NCBI GenBank assembly: GCA_002840095.1
Contig: PGZL01000006.1
Span: 139,241 to 203,240 of the forward strand
Direction: 5' to 3'
From: Gammaproteobacteria bacterium HGW-Gammaproteobacteria-1
Lineage (GTDB): Bacteria; Pseudomonadota; Gammaproteobacteria; Thiohalomonadales; Thiohalomonadaceae
Length of the DNA: 64,000 bases
Under the pieces are notes generated by a model. The model was not told where the DNA came from, did not search any database, and worked only from the letters and a program-made list of their open reading frames with translations. The position numbers and the translations under genes were made by a program. Below are positions 43,391 through 53,474 of this stretch, piece by piece; the stretch's first letter is position 1, and the number at the start of each line of letters is the position of its first letter.

Positions 43391-45195
43391 GACACCACCA
43401 CCTCGCGGAACATGCCCGCCTCCATGTGCAGCGCCAGGTGGCAGTGCCAGGCCCAGCGCCCGAGGGCATCGGCGGTGACGAGGAAGCTCAGGCGCTGCGC
43501 GGGCTGCACCGGGATGGTGTGGCGCCGCGCCAGGAAGCGGCCGTCGGGCGTTTCGAGTTCGCTCCACATGCCGTGCAGGTGCATCGGGTGGGTCATCATG
43601 GTGTCGTTGTGCAGGATGACGCGCAGCCGCTCGCCGTAACGAAAGTGCACCGGGGTGCTCTTGCCGAATTCGAGGCCGTCGAAGGACCAGGTGTAGCGTT
43701 CCATGTTGCCGGTCAGGTGCAGTTCGATCTCGCGTTCGGCGCCGCGCGGATCGAGCGGGCCGCCGCGGCTGGACAAATCCGCCAGGGTCAGCACCCGCCG
43801 GCCGTTGCGGCGCAGGCCGATGCCCGGATCGTCGAGATTGGTGCGCGGCGTATCGACGCGCATGTCCACGCTGGGGCCGTATTCGCTGCGCGCATGCCGC
43901 ACCGTCGTGCCGGCCTTGGCGAGAGGGCCGGCGGGTCCGTGCATCATGTGCTGCCCCTGGTCCATCGCCATGGTGTCGTGGCCCATCGCGCCGTGATCCA
44001 TGCCGCCCATCGCCATGGCGCCCTGCCCCATCGCGGCGTGATCCATAGCCCCCATCATGTCGGTCATGGTGAGCCATTCCACCGGATCGTGTGTGGGCAC
44101 GGGGGCGTCGAGCCCGCTGCGCACCGCCAGCGTTCCCCGCGCATAGCCGCTGCGCTCCATCGACTGGGCGAAAATGGTATAGGCGTCGTCCCGCGGTTCG
44201 ACGATCACGTCGTAGGTTTCTCCCGGGCCGAAGCGAAACTCGTCCACCGTGACCGGTTCGACGTCGACGCCGTCGGCCTGGATTACGGTCATCGCCAGGC
44301 CGGGGATGCGCACATCGTAAAAGGTGTTGCCGGCGCCGTTGATGAAGCGCAGCCGCACCTTCTCGCCCGGCCGGAACAGTCCGGTCCAGTTGCCGGCCGG
44401 GGTGGTGCCGTTCATCAGGTAGGTGAGCGTCGCGGCGGACAGATCGGCCAGGTCGGTGGGGCTCATGCGCATCGCGTTCCACATGCGGCGTTTGTCGAGC
44501 GCTGCGCCGAGGCCGCTGCCCGATACGTCACGGAAGAAATCGGCCAGGGTCGGTTGGTTGTAATTGTAGTAATCGCCCTGCGTCTTGAGGGTGGTGAATA
44601 CCCTCATCGGATCGTCGTCGATCCAGTCGGACAGCAGCACGACATGATCACGCTCGGTGCGGACCTTGCCGCCGCGCGGTTCGACGATGATCGCACCGTA
44701 CATGCCGGTCTGTTCCTGCATGCCGGAGTGGGAGTGATACCAGTAGGTGCCGCTTTGCTCCAGCCGGAAGCGGTAGGTGAAGGTTTCGCCGGGCGCGATA
44801 CCCGTAAAACTGATGCCCGGCACGCCGTCCATCCGGTAGGGAAGAATGATGCCATGCCAGTGTATCGACGTCGTTTCCGGCAGGCGGTTGGTGACCCGGA
44901 TGGTCACGGTGTCGCCCTCGCGCAGGCGCAAGGTCGGCGCCGGAATCGAGCCGTTGATGGTGGTTGCCAGTCGCGGGGTGCCGGTGAAGTCAACCAGCGA
45001 CTGCGCGATCTCCAACTGGATGTCGGTTCCGGACAGAACCGGCGCGCTGCCGGTGGACGTGACCGCGGGGCCTCCGGTGGCTGCCCGCGTCAGGGGCGGC
45101 AGCGCGGCGATCACCCCGCCCGCGACCAGGCCCTGGACGAAGCGCCGGCGTGCCTTGTCCGGGGGTATTCCGGCGATAAAGGATTTTCGTATCAT
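43387..45195 (-). CDS. copA: CopA, periplasmic multicopper oxidase
   Basis: This 602-residue enzyme is exported folded by the Tat system (RRRFVQG at 16-22) and oxidises Cu(I) or binds copper in the periplasm. The start at 45195 has an AAAGGAG site; earlier ATGs lack one. Copper ligands are in SIHWHGI, YWYHSHSG, HPMHLHGM and the C-terminal HCHLALHMEAGM, covering type 1, 2 and 3 sites. A Met/His-rich insertion (DMMGAMDHAAMGQGAMAMGG) binds extra copper in this family. It is the first gene of the minus-strand copper operon, divergent from copRS. Confidence 0.94.
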   Translation of the reverse strand: MIRKSFIAGIPPDKARRRFVQGLVAGGVIAALPPLTRAATGGPAVTSTGSAPVLSGTDIQLEIAQSLVDFTGTPRLATTINGSIPAPTLRLREGDTVTIRVTNRLPETTSIHWHGIILPYRMDGVPGISFTGIAPGETFTYRFRLEQSGTYWYHSHSGMQEQTGMYGAIIVEPRGGKVRTERDHVVLLSDWIDDDPMRVFTTLKTQGDYYNYNQPTLADFFRDVSGSGLGAALDKRRMWNAMRMSPTDLADLSAATLTYLMNGTTPAGNWTGLFRPGEKVRLRFINGAGNTFYDVRIPGLAMTVIQADGVDVEPVTVDEFRFGPGETYDVIVEPRDDAYTIFAQSMERSGYARGTLAVRSGLDAPVPTHDPVEWLTMTDMMGAMDHAAMGQGAMAMGGMDHGAMGHDTMAMDQGQHMMHGPAGPLAKAGTTVRHARSEYGPSVDMRVDTPRTNLDDPGIGLRRNGRRVLTLADLSSRGGPLDPRGAEREIELHLTGNMERYTWSFDGLEFGKSTPVHFRYGERLRVILHNDTMMTHPMHLHGMWSELETPDGRFLARRHTIPVQPAQRLSFLVTADALGRWAWHCHLALHMEAGMFREVVVS

Positions 45196-45283
45196 CACCA
45201 CTCCTTTCGTCAGGTTATCGGCTGCACTCATGACGGTCTCGGTAAACAGTGTGGTCGACGGTGACGAACAGTGGGCTGACGGG

Positions 45284-45305
45284 AGGATTACAATTTTGTA
45301 ATCCT
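45284..45305. promoter_or_regulatory. CopR-type operator (cop box)
   Basis: Two perfect 10-bp arms, AGGATTACAA and TTGTAATCCT, flank two T bases. It lies between copA and copR, 89 bp from the copA start and 54 bp before copR, so one site can serve both promoters. The ACAA-N2-TTGT core matches known CopR/CusR boxes. Confidence 0.85.
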
Positions 45306-45359
45306 GGCCGGCGGCGACGTTGATACACTGCGGATAAGACACCGACGGAGATATTCCCA

Positions 45360-46037
45360 ATGAAAGTCCTGATCGTCGAAGACGAAACCAAGACCGGGGA
45401 CTATCTGCGCCAGGGGCTTACCGAGGCCGGATTCACCGTGGATCTGGCGCGCAGCGGCGCGGACGGCCTGTACCTGGCGCAGAGCGGCGACTACGCACTG
45501 ATCATCCTCGACGTCATGCTGCCGGGGCTGGATGGCTGGCAGGTGCTGGAGTCCTTGCGCCGCGGCGGTAGCGAAGTGCCGGTGCTGTTTCTGACCGCCC
45601 GGGACCAGGTGGCGGACCGGGTGCGCGGGCTCGAGCTCGGCGCTGACGACTATCTGGTCAAGCCCTTCGCGTTCGCCGAGCTGTTGGCGCGGGCGCGCAC
45701 CCTCCTGCGCCGGGGCAGGAACGGCATCGACGCCACCGTGTTGCACGCCGCCGATCTCGAACTCGACCTGTTGCGCCGCCGCGTCACCCGCTCCGGCCGG
45801 CGCATCGAACTGACCGCCAAAGAATTTGCCCTGCTCGAACTGCTGCTGCAGCGCCAGGGTGAGGTGCTGCCGCGCTCGCTCATCGCCTCCCAGGTGTGGG
45901 ACATGAACTTCGACAGCGATACCAACGTGATCGAGGTAGCGATACGCCGCCTGCGCGGCAAGGTAGACGACGGCTTCGAGCCCAAACTGATCCGCACCGT
46001 GCGCGGCATGGGCTACGTGCTGGAGCTGCCGGAGTGA
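45360..46037 (+). CDS. copR: CopR, copper-responsive response regulator
   Basis: The 225-residue protein has a receiver domain with the phosphorylated aspartate in IILDVMLPG (residue about 51) and the conserved lysine in VKPFAFAEL, followed by a winged-helix OmpR/PhoB domain. It activates the copper genes on phosphorylation by the next gene's kinase. The operator at 45284-45305 lies upstream. Confidence 0.95.
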   Translation: MKVLIVEDETKTGDYLRQGLTEAGFTVDLARSGADGLYLAQSGDYALIILDVMLPGLDGWQVLESLRRGGSEVPVLFLTARDQVADRVRGLELGADDYLVKPFAFAELLARARTLLRRGRNGIDATVLHAADLELDLLRRRVTRSGRRIELTAKEFALLELLLQRQGEVLPRSLIASQVWDMNFDSDTNVIEVAIRRLRGKVDDGFEPKLIRTVRGMGYVLELPE

Positions 46038-47416
46038 GGCTGTCGCTCACTGCGCGCCTGACGCTGCTGTTCGCCGCCGCATCCAGTGTCGTGTTGCTGG
46101 CGCTGGGATGGCTGATTGGCGTTGCCATCGAGCGCCATTTCGAGGAACTGGATCGCGACGTGCTGGTGGGCAAGATGATGCTGGCGCGGCAGGTCATCGG
46201 GGGCATCGCCACCACCGGGGACTATGCGCAGTTGCCGGCGCAGATCGATGCCGTGTTCGCCGGGCACCACGAAATCGTGGTGCAGGTGCTGGACGGCACG
46301 GGGAAAACGTTGTACGTGACACCCGGCGTCGCCTTTCCCGACAACTGGGCCACACGCACCGGGAACACGCCGGAGACGCGCCTGTTTGCGTGGTCGGCCG
46401 GGGGGCGCGCCTATCGGGGGCTGGCCGAAACCGTGGCCACGGCCATCGTCGGATGGCCGCCGTCGCGGGTAGCCATCGCGGCCGACGTCGGCCACCACGC
46501 GGCCTTCATGGCAGCATTCCTGCGCATCCTGTGGCTGTTCGTCGCCGCCGCCGCGCTGCTGACCGGCCTGCTGGGCTGGTATGCGGCACGACGCGGACTG
46601 GCGCCGCTGCGGGGGATGCGCGATCAGGCGGCGGCGATTACCGCCCATAAACTGGATCGGCGCCTGGCCGCGGAGGCAGTGCCGGTGGAGCTGGCCAGCC
46701 TGGCGGCGGCGCTGAACGACATGCTGCAACGGCTGGAGGATGCCTTCCGTCGCCTGTCCGATTTCTCCTCCGATCTGGCCCACGAACTGCGCACCCCCAT
46801 CAACAACCTGATGATGCAGACCCAGGTGGCGCTGTCCCGCGCGCGCGATGCCGCGGCCTACCGCGAGATACTGGAGTCGAACGCAGAGGAGTACGAACGT
46901 CTGGCGCGCATGATCTCCGACATGCTGTTCCTGGCCAAGGCGGAACACGGCCTGGCCGTGGTCACACCGGAGCGCGTCGATCTCGCACGGGAACTGCGCG
47001 ATCTATTCGAGTTCTACGACGCGTTGGCGGAGGAAAAGGGTATTCGCCTGCTACTGGCCGGCGCAGGCAGCGTCCGCGGCGACCGGCTCATGCTGCGCCG
47101 TGCCCTGAGCAACCTACTGTCCAACGCCCTGCGTCACACGTCGGCGCAGGGCGGCATCACTGTGACCATCACAACGGAAGATGCAGCGCTGGTAGTGGCC
47201 GTGGAGAATCCGGGTGAAACGATTCCCGCGCACCAGCTGCCACGGCTGTTCGAACGCTTTTACCGTGGCGATCCGGCGCGGCAGCACGCGGATGGCGAGG
47301 GCATGGGCCTGGGGCTCGCCATCGTCAGGGCCATCGTGCAGGCGCATAAGGGGACGATTGCCGTGACGTCGAGTGGCGGGCGCACTTGCTTCACGCTGCG
47401 GCTGCCGTCCGAGTGA
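46034..47416 (+). CDS. copS: CopS, copper-sensing histidine kinase
   Basis: The GTG at 46034 overlaps the copR stop; the 460-residue product has two membrane spans ([19 protein letters not shown] and about residues 165-190) with a periplasmic sensor between them, a HAMP region, the phospho-acceptor histidine in [13 protein letters not shown] and a C-terminal ATP-binding domain (GMGLGLAIV). It senses periplasmic copper or silver in this family. Confidence 0.93.
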   Translation: MRLSLTARLTLLFAAASSVVLLALGWLIGVAIERHFEELDRDVLVGKMMLARQVIGGIATTGDYAQLPAQIDAVFAGHHEIVVQVLDGTGKTLYVTPGVAFPDNWATRTGNTPETRLFAWSAGGRAYRGLAETVATAIVGWPPSRVAIAADVGHHAAFMAAFLRILWLFVAAAALLTGLLGWYAARRGLAPLRGMRDQAAAITAHKLDRRLAAEAVPVELASLAAALNDMLQRLEDAFRRLSDFSSDLAHELRTPINNLMMQTQVALSRARDAAAYREILESNAEEYERLARMISDMLFLAKAEHGLAVVTPERVDLARELRDLFEFYDALAEEKGIRLLLAGAGSVRGDRLMLRRALSNLLSNALRHTSAQGGITVTITTEDAALVVAVENPGETIPAHQLPRLFERFYRGDPARQHADGEGMGLGLAIVRAIVQAHKGTIAVTSSGGRTCFTLRLPSE

Positions 47417-47495
47417 ATAACCCACCGTAAAGAACAGCGCGTGATCCGCGCGTAGGGTGTGCATTGCGCGTCCTAGATCGCTGGCATGTTCAGGT

Positions 47496-47825
47496 TTATC
47501 GGGTGGACGGCGGTAGCTGGTCGGGCATCTTCGCCGGTGTCTTGTGCCGGACGAAGGCTTCGCGCAGGATTTCACGCAACTGTTCATTGTCCCAGGGCTT
47601 GAAGAGGAACTTGTAGACCGCACCGTCGTTGATGGCGTCAGCGATGATGCGGCTGTCGATATAGCCGGTGAGCATGATGCGCACGGTATCCGGGTGCAGC
47701 CGGCGGGCCTTGCGCAACAGTTCGAGTCCGCTCATCTCCGAAAGCGGAAGCCTCATGCCTACCATGCCGTCCGAAAATCCGGTGGGCGCCATATGCAAAG
47801 AAGCCTTGGCATTATTGTTATCCAT
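47496..47825 (-). pseudogene. Response-regulator receiver remnant without its phosphorylation site
   Basis: The second two thirds of a receiver domain are present: MRLPLSEMSGLELLRKARRL, VRIMLTGYIDSRIIADAIND and FLFKPWDNEQLREILREAF, the form seen in regulators of the HD-GYP/EAL type. The start of the domain is lost and, in place of the usual SDMRMP, it reads VGMRLP, so the phosphorylated aspartate is missing. The ATG at 47825 has no ribosome binding site and lies directly after the terminator of the histone-like gene. It is probably a decayed gene. Confidence 0.6.
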
Positions 47826-47826
47826 C

Positions 47827-47856
47827 AAAAAAAGGGGCCTCGCGGCCCCCTTCTTT
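47827..47856 (-). terminator. Rho-independent terminator of the histone-like gene
   Basis: On the minus strand GGGGGCC, a 4-base loop and GGCCCC are followed by a run of seven or more T bases. It lies 25 bp after the stop of the histone-like gene. A-rich sequence on the other side could let it act in both directions. Confidence 0.85.
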
Positions 47857-47880
47857 GAGTAACAGTACGACGGATGAGTA

Positions 47881-48312
47881 TCAGACAGCAGCTTTCTTGC
47901 GGGCCACGCGCCGCTTCTTCTTCGGCGCAGCAGCCTTCTTCTTCGCCTTCGCCTCGGCAGCATCCAGCTTCTTTACCAGGGCGGCGAGAGCGCGGCCAGC
48001 GGCCTTCTTTTGAGCGGCATCCAGCTTTTCCAGCGCAGCGCAGCGTTTTGCCGCCAGCTTTGCGGGGAGGGCGGCTGCCTTCACTGCGGCGCGGGCTGTG
48101 GTAACACGGGCAGCGGCCTTCTTCTTCGCGGCCGCGGTCTTTGCCTTGTCCTTACCGGCCTGGGCCTTGGCCAGGGCGGCGTTGGCTTTTTCCAGCGCTT
48201 TCGCGGTAGAGGCGCTGGCGGCCTGTGCGTTCTTCAGGGTGGATTCAGCGGAGGCGGCTGATGCGGCTTTGGGGGCGGCCTTTTTCACTGCGCGTTTCTT
48301 CTTCACTGCCAT
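47881..48312 (-). CDS. Histone H1-like Lys/Ala-rich protein
   Basis: The 143-residue protein is almost wholly lysine, alanine and arginine: KKKRAVKKAAPKAASAASAE at the N-terminus, a coiled middle, and KKKAAAPKKKRRVARKKAAV at the C-terminus. Such proteins resemble eukaryotic histone H1 tails and AlgP, and bind DNA non-specifically. It has a strong terminator, so it is probably a single gene. Low complexity makes finer homology unsafe. Confidence 0.75.
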   Translation of the reverse strand: MAVKKKRAVKKAAPKAASAASAESTLKNAQAASASTAKALEKANAALAKAQAGKDKAKTAAAKKKAAARVTTARAAVKAAALPAKLAAKRCAALEKLDAAQKKAAGRALAALVKKLDAAEAKAKKKAAAPKKKRRVARKKAAV

Positions 48313-48511
48313 TCTTGTTTCTCCTTATGCCTGTCAGAAATGAGGCGACATCGTGGTGGATAAAACTGCGGGTCATATCCGCACAGCGGGAATCATACCT
48401 GCTGCGCCTATAGAGTCCAATTCCGGCAAAATGCGGCGTATCCACTGCTTGATACACTTGCGCACGAATAAGGCGAAAAAAATTGAAACGCTAGGGATAG
48501 GCAAAGAGTGC

Positions 48512-49033
48512 CTAAGGGATGATGCCGAGGCGGAATTTCACCCGTATCTCGTCAAGCCAGCCCGCTCGGTAGTGACGGGCCAGGCTCTCGATCTGTCCCC
48601 GTGTCACGCCTGATTGCTGAGCCAGAGCCTCAAGGGACGTGAGCGAATCGAGCCATCCGATCCTGCCGGTGGCCACGATCGCTGCCTTGTCGGCCGTCGA
48701 AACCAGTATCAAGGCGCCTGGCTGCATTCCGTTGGCATGCAGCCAAGCGAGCAGGTGCAGCTCGCCATCGTCGAGGCCTTGGCATTCGGGATGAGAGAGG
48801 GCGAGGGTGGCGAGTTCTCGCTTCCCGACGACGTGTCGACCAGCGAGGCCACCAACCAGAGCGTCTCTGTCAATGTGGACGCGACCAGGTTCGTCAGGAT
48901 TACCGGTCAATGCTTCTTCGACGCACTTATCGACCGTCTCGATCGAGAAGCTGTTGCAGATCGCCGTCCAGCACCCCGTGCGGAACGCTTCAATGATGAT
49001 ATTCGTGTCAATGAAGACTCGGGGCTTCGCCAT
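48512..49033 (-). CDS. PIN-domain protein (putative toxin or partner of XRE-ImmA)
   Basis: The 173-residue protein opens with VFIDTNIIIEAF, the first acidic motif of PIN ribonucleases (D9), and continues with conserved acids (DDGELHLLAW, STADKAAI). It lies 13 bp after the XRE-ImmA gene on the same strand. The pair looks like a toxin-antitoxin or phage-defence style unit; target and activity are unknown. Confidence 0.75.
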   Translation of the reverse strand: MAKPRVFIDTNIIIEAFRTGCWTAICNSFSIETVDKCVEEALTGNPDEPGRVHIDRDALVGGLAGRHVVGKRELATLALSHPECQGLDDGELHLLAWLHANGMQPGALILVSTADKAAIVATGRIGWLDSLTSLEALAQQSGVTRGQIESLARHYRAGWLDEIRVKFRLGIIP

Positions 49034-49046
49034 GCCGTCCGCGCTC

Positions 49047-50168
49047 TCACAACTCGAATGGCGCGGCGAGCGAGTGCTCGGCGAACAGGTCGACCAGCTG
49101 CGATAGGTTCATGCCCATGGTCTTGGCGGCCTTGCGGGCGGAGAGCCGGCCTCGGTCGATCGCGTGGTGGAGCATGCCAACGAAGGTGGGCGAGAAACGC
49201 TTGGGCGTGCCGGCGACGGATGGGCGCTGGTACTCTTTTCTGAGCGCTTCGCGAGCGGCCTCGTCAATCCACTTCAGATTGAACAGGCGCCACGCCAGGG
49301 ATACCGGGGCGACGCGCAGCTGTGCGGCAACCTCCGCGAGGTGCGCGACGTCACCGATACGGCGCTGATCGATCAGCTGCTCCAAGGCCTTGCCAGGCAT
49401 CAGCAGGGCGGCCGCAAAGTTGTTTGCGAGCTGCTCGATGCGCTTGCCCTTGGCCCGGTCTTCGATCGAATTGGACTCCCGGTGATCCGGCTCCATGGCG
49501 TCCCAGGTCAGCGCATGAAACAACTCATGCGCCAGGTCATAGAAGCGTCGGGCTTCCGACTCGTTGCGATTCACCAAAATCACCCCGAGGTCCTGCAGGT
49601 GGCAGGTCGCCCCCGAAATCGAGTTTCCTTCAGGGGTTTCCAGCGTATCGACGAAAAGCACGGGGATGTCCAGGGCCTGCTCCACGCGCTCGATAAGGCG
49701 TTCGGCCGGAATCGCACCGAGGTCCAGGGCGTCCACCAGATCTTCGGCACGCGCGATCGCGTCCTCGAACGAGGACTGGGAGGTCAGGCGTAGACTGTGC
49801 TTGAGTGGATTCGCTCGGCCCTGCTCGCTCTCACGTAGCCAGCGAAGCAGGCCGATCCACTGTCCGGCCCGGTGTTCGAAGCCGTCCAGGTTGTCCTCAT
49901 CCAGGCCCGGCGAGGCACGCCAGGAAAACTGGGCTTCGCCGGCGACGGAGAACGGATCGAGGAAGAACTCGATGTCCCGACCCAAGGCATCGGTCAACAG
50001 CACCAGCTCGTCGGGCTTCAGGGCGCGCTTGCCGTTCTCGATGTCAGAGACGCTCTGGCGGTCGTTTAGCCCCAGGGTCTCGGCCAGGCGGTCCTGGTTC
50101 CAGGCGAGTGCCTCGCGAGCGGCCTTAACGCGATAGCCGATCAGTTTTTGCGACAGGCGTTCAGACAT
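49047..50168 (-). CDS. XRE regulator fused to an ImmA/IrrE metallopeptidase domain
   Basis: The 373-residue protein has an N-terminal XRE helix-turn-helix (RLAETLGLNDRQSVSDIENG, about residues 20-60) and a zinc peptidase domain with HELFH at 214-218. In ImmA-like proteins the peptidase cleaves a repressor or antitoxin. It is the first gene of a pair with the PIN protein. A palindrome upstream (50204-50225) is a likely operator for self-control. Confidence 0.88.
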   Translation of the reverse strand: MSERLSQKLIGYRVKAAREALAWNQDRLAETLGLNDRQSVSDIENGKRALKPDELVLLTDALGRDIEFFLDPFSVAGEAQFSWRASPGLDEDNLDGFEHRAGQWIGLLRWLRESEQGRANPLKHSLRLTSQSSFEDAIARAEDLVDALDLGAIPAERLIERVEQALDIPVLFVDTLETPEGNSISGATCHLQDLGVILVNRNESEARRFYDLAHELFHALTWDAMEPDHRESNSIEDRAKGKRIEQLANNFAAALLMPGKALEQLIDQRRIGDVAHLAEVAAQLRVAPVSLAWRLFNLKWIDEAAREALRKEYQRPSVAGTPKRFSPTFVGMLHHAIDRGRLSARKAAKTMGMNLSQLVDLFAEHSLAAPFEL

Positions 50169-50203
50169 GGCAGTACCCCCATTTAAGGGACAGCATTCTA
50201 TTC

Positions 50204-50225
50204 TTGCGAATTATAGTTCGCAAGA
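50204..50225. promoter_or_regulatory. Operator-like palindrome upstream of XRE-ImmA
   Basis: CTTGCGAA and TTCGCAAG are perfect 8-bp arms around a 6-base spacer, 35 bp upstream of the gene's start. A third half-site (CTTGCG) follows at 50231-50236. The AT-rich context and position suit an XRE repressor site. Confidence 0.7.
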
Positions 50226-50305
50226 TATACTTGCGTATATGTGAAAGTGCTTGACGCAGGGTCTGCGAAGGGATAATAAGCAATCAAGGAAAGTAGGGGA
50301 TTACC

Positions 50306-50554
50306 ATGAACGCACGGATTGTTTTCGTTTTTGGGCTGGTGTTTACGCTGCTGAACGTCGTCATGGCGTTCACCACCCATGGGGGGCTGTTCATCATGGC
50401 CGGCCTCGGCCTGATAATCACGCTGGGTTCGGCCAACTACATTTGGGGAACTCCGGCCGGCGCTATGGGCGAGGACGATGATGGTAGTTCCGCATTTGAT
50501 GACGCTCCCTGCGGAGCTGAAGAAAGCATGGCGGGCCATACTTTTACCGACTAA
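50306..50554 (+). CDS. Small membrane protein of unknown function
   Basis: The 82-residue protein has two hydrophobic segments (IVFVFGLVFTLLNVVMAFTT and GLFIMAGLGLIITLGSANYI) and an acidic cytoplasmic or periplasmic tail with one cysteine. A GGAAAG/AGGGG-like site precedes the ATG. It lies alone on the plus strand between the XRE gene and the transfer genes and may belong to the conjugative element. No family was recognised. Confidence 0.55.
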   Translation: MNARIVFVFGLVFTLLNVVMAFTTHGGLFIMAGLGLIITLGSANYIWGTPAGAMGEDDDGSSAFDDAPCGAEESMAGHTFTD

Positions 50555-50567
50555 TTGCGCCCCCCGT

Positions 50568-53474
50568 TCACTTCTTCCAATTCGCCGGCCGTAGACCTTC
50601 GGTTTCGTGCCGGCCTTTTCCAATCGTTTCTTCAACTAAGCCAGTCGCAACGCCAGTTGCCCCCTGCTGCTTGGCTTCATCTTCTGCGATCGCTCTGGTT
50701 CCCTTGCCGGTCACTGGATCTGTCTCTTGGGCAATGCCTTGCTTGAAATCTGTCAGATCGTGTCGGTCAGTGAGCGGGATCTGCCCCAGCTTGCTTGCGC
50801 CCATGCCCAACGCGCCAGCGCCAGTGTGGGGGCTTCCGGCACTCAGCGGTTTGTGCAGTACCGTATCCTCGGCACGGGCATTGGTGCCAGTAATTGAGTC
50901 AGGCCCCCGTACCTTTTTCTGCGCGTCCAGCGCGGCGGCGTCCACCGTATCGCTGGCCGCATCGAGCCGTCGATCCACCTCGGTAGCAGTAGCATTTCCC
51001 ATTTGCCCAGAACCTGGATTCATGGCGAAATTGGCGCCCGCCTTCGCGGCGTCAAAACCATCTGCCCCGAGTATGTATTTTTGCGAATACCACTCTTGTG
51101 CCGACGCCGCCAGTTTGGATTCGTTCCCTGTTGCCGTCAGCTGGTCACGGTATGCGTAGCCGGACTTGTTGAGGTCGCCCATGAACTCGTACATGAGCGT
51201 GGCCGCCGCTGTGCGATCCGACGACTCCAGGCGCTGCACGGCCTCTTGTGCCTGAGTCTGCCGGGTACGGGCTGCCTGCCATGTTTGCTCGTGACGGACC
51301 GTGTCCTGCAGATCGGCGCGCAGCGACGCGCCCAGGCTGTTGCTGCCAGTTTCCGTGTTTTGCACAGACGTATTCGTCGCGTAGTTCTTGAGCGCTTCGA
51401 CGCCTCTCCTCACGATGTCCGATTCTGCGCTCTTGCGTGCGGTCTCATAGGCGTCAGTGACTTTATCAATATCCCCGTGTTCTCCATATGTCTTAACACC
51501 GGCTTTTGCTTGCCCGCTGATACCAGTGGCGCCGGCAAACACTTTACCGGCTAAGGACTTGCTGGAATCAATACCCACTGAGGCGTCTGCATAGGCCTGA
51601 TGAACGACCTTGTCCGCCTGCTCCTTGGTAAATCCATGTTTCTCCTGCAACTCGGAACTCAACGTCTGTGCGCGCTCCGACATTTCCTTGTAGGCTGTGG
51701 AATCCTGTTCACTCCAGCCATCCGATTTTGTGGTGCCCCATCCGGTGCTGCGCGACATATCGAGCGACTTTCCGAGATTCGAGGCCAGGCCGTCCGCATA
51801 TTGCCGGCCTGCGCTTTGTGTCGCTTGGTCGAGGTGCGCCAGGGTGTTGTTCTTCGCGTGGCTCACCGTTGCTCCGATATCAAGGCTTGCGCCGACGTTC
51901 TGTGCAGCCTTTGATAGGTATTCCGATCCATCTCTCGCATTAGTCACCGCGGCGCCGTCGGAACGGTTCCATCCGCCCTGCCCATAATTGGTCATGGCGT
52001 TCGTGTCGTACTTGAACATCCCGGTGTTGTAGGCGCCGAGATTGGCGAGGTTGATGTTACCCGTCGATGCGGCTGCACCGGCCTGCTGCGCTGCGCTCTG
52101 GGCGACCGCGCCGACCTGAGAAGCAAACTGTGTAAGCGCCATCTGTCCGCCAGACACCAGCCCGTACGCGATGAGGGGGATGGACATGCCCATGTAGCCC
52201 GCAAGGATGGCAATGTCGGCGTTGACGGCCGCGAGACCCGAGTGGGTGGCCAGCGAAAGGGCCTGCCCGCCAAGCTGGGCGGCCGCGGCCGCAGATGCCT
52301 TGCTCGCATACAGCGTCATCAACAGGTTCAGGATGGCATAGAGGGGCGCCCACAGCTGTAACCAGATGATGTTCTTGAGGTAGGAGAGGAATATCTTGAC
52401 GCCGATGGGCAGCATGAAGATCAGGAACAGGAATGGGAACATCCCGAACAGAATGCCCTCGTAGATGTTCTTGAGCAGTGGCAGGAACTTCGCGGCCAGT
52501 TGCCCCATGACGGCATAGGTGGAGCGCTGCTGCTGCTCGGCCTGGGCAAGGGCGAAATCCTGGGCGGCGGCATTGGCGTCTGTTGCCGCGGCGGCATTGC
52601 CGAAGGCGCGCCGGAACGAGTTGGCCATCATGTTGGCCCGGATGATATCGCCGCCCGACCTGGATATACCTGCCAGGTAGTCGTAGCTGGTGGGTAGGTC
52701 CGCCATGAGTTTGGCCGACGCATCGGCCATGCTCAGGTGTTTATTGAACCGGACACCATAGAGACTGGCGGCCCGGCTTATTTCTGCCGTCCAGTCAGTT
52801 TCCAGCACGGATTCCGCTCCAGTCTTGCAGGCATATATCTGCTGCGTGCCGTTGGCGTGGACATAGGCAAACGCCCTGGCGTTCTCGGCGGTATTCTCCT
52901 TGATGAACTGCCAGGTGTCTTCGGCCTCCAACAACTCCGTCCATGTGTAGCGGCGGAACAGAACGTCATAAAACACGCACTGACGCATGAACTCGCTCAT
53001 ATTGCCCTTGAGCCGACCGTCTGTGATCTCGAACTGAGAAGCGGCCTGCACCAGGCTCGAACCAAATACCATCCCGTTCCGGTGATACTTCATGTCATCC
53101 GGCAGCGTCATGACGGTTTCAGTGCCGCGTGTGAACCAATCGCCGACCTTGCTCGCAGCCCCGGCGAATACCCCCAACCCATATGGCACGTTGGCTACAA
53201 CACGGGTCTGGTTGTTATCGAGCCTGTCGACGACAACCACGTCGACCTTCGGTACGAACAGCACACCGTAGATCAGCACAAACCAGATAAGCCAGGTCCA
53301 CTCCACCTGGGTACGGAAAAGCCCTGCTTTCAACGATACCCAGATAAGGCCAACGATGCCAGCGAGCCGCATCAAGGTAACGAAGTCGCCATCGCCCATG
53401 AGGGCGACGACGGCATTGAACACCATGGCCAGGAACTCGCCGTTCCCGTAGGTAAAAACTTCCCAGACAGGCAT
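50568..53474 (-). CDS. traG: TraG, mating-pair stabilisation and entry-exclusion protein
   Basis: The 968-residue inner-membrane protein begins with the TraG N-terminal domain (VFTYGNGEFLAMVFNAVVAL and VDVVVVDRLDNNQT), has several membrane segments (about 335-450) and a long hydrophilic C-terminal half rich in Gln, Ala and Ser. In F and SXT elements TraG stabilises mating pairs and is the target of exclusion. It is the last of the transfer genes here and separate from the traC-traH run. Confidence 0.92.
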   Translation of the reverse strand: MPVWEVFTYGNGEFLAMVFNAVVALMGDGDFVTLMRLAGIVGLIWVSLKAGLFRTQVEWTWLIWFVLIYGVLFVPKVDVVVVDRLDNNQTRVVANVPYGLGVFAGAASKVGDWFTRGTETVMTLPDDMKYHRNGMVFGSSLVQAASQFEITDGRLKGNMSEFMRQCVFYDVLFRRYTWTELLEAEDTWQFIKENTAENARAFAYVHANGTQQIYACKTGAESVLETDWTAEISRAASLYGVRFNKHLSMADASAKLMADLPTSYDYLAGISRSGGDIIRANMMANSFRRAFGNAAAATDANAAAQDFALAQAEQQQRSTYAVMGQLAAKFLPLLKNIYEGILFGMFPFLFLIFMLPIGVKIFLSYLKNIIWLQLWAPLYAILNLLMTLYASKASAAAAAQLGGQALSLATHSGLAAVNADIAILAGYMGMSIPLIAYGLVSGGQMALTQFASQVGAVAQSAAQQAGAAASTGNINLANLGAYNTGMFKYDTNAMTNYGQGGWNRSDGAAVTNARDGSEYLSKAAQNVGASLDIGATVSHAKNNTLAHLDQATQSAGRQYADGLASNLGKSLDMSRSTGWGTTKSDGWSEQDSTAYKEMSERAQTLSSELQEKHGFTKEQADKVVHQAYADASVGIDSSKSLAGKVFAGATGISGQAKAGVKTYGEHGDIDKVTDAYETARKSAESDIVRRGVEALKNYATNTSVQNTETGSNSLGASLRADLQDTVRHEQTWQAARTRQTQAQEAVQRLESSDRTAAATLMYEFMGDLNKSGYAYRDQLTATGNESKLAASAQEWYSQKYILGADGFDAAKAGANFAMNPGSGQMGNATATEVDRRLDAASDTVDAAALDAQKKVRGPDSITGTNARAEDTVLHKPLSAGSPHTGAGALGMGASKLGQIPLTDRHDLTDFKQGIAQETDPVTGKGTRAIAEDEAKQQGATGVATGLVEETIGKGRHETEGLRPANWKK

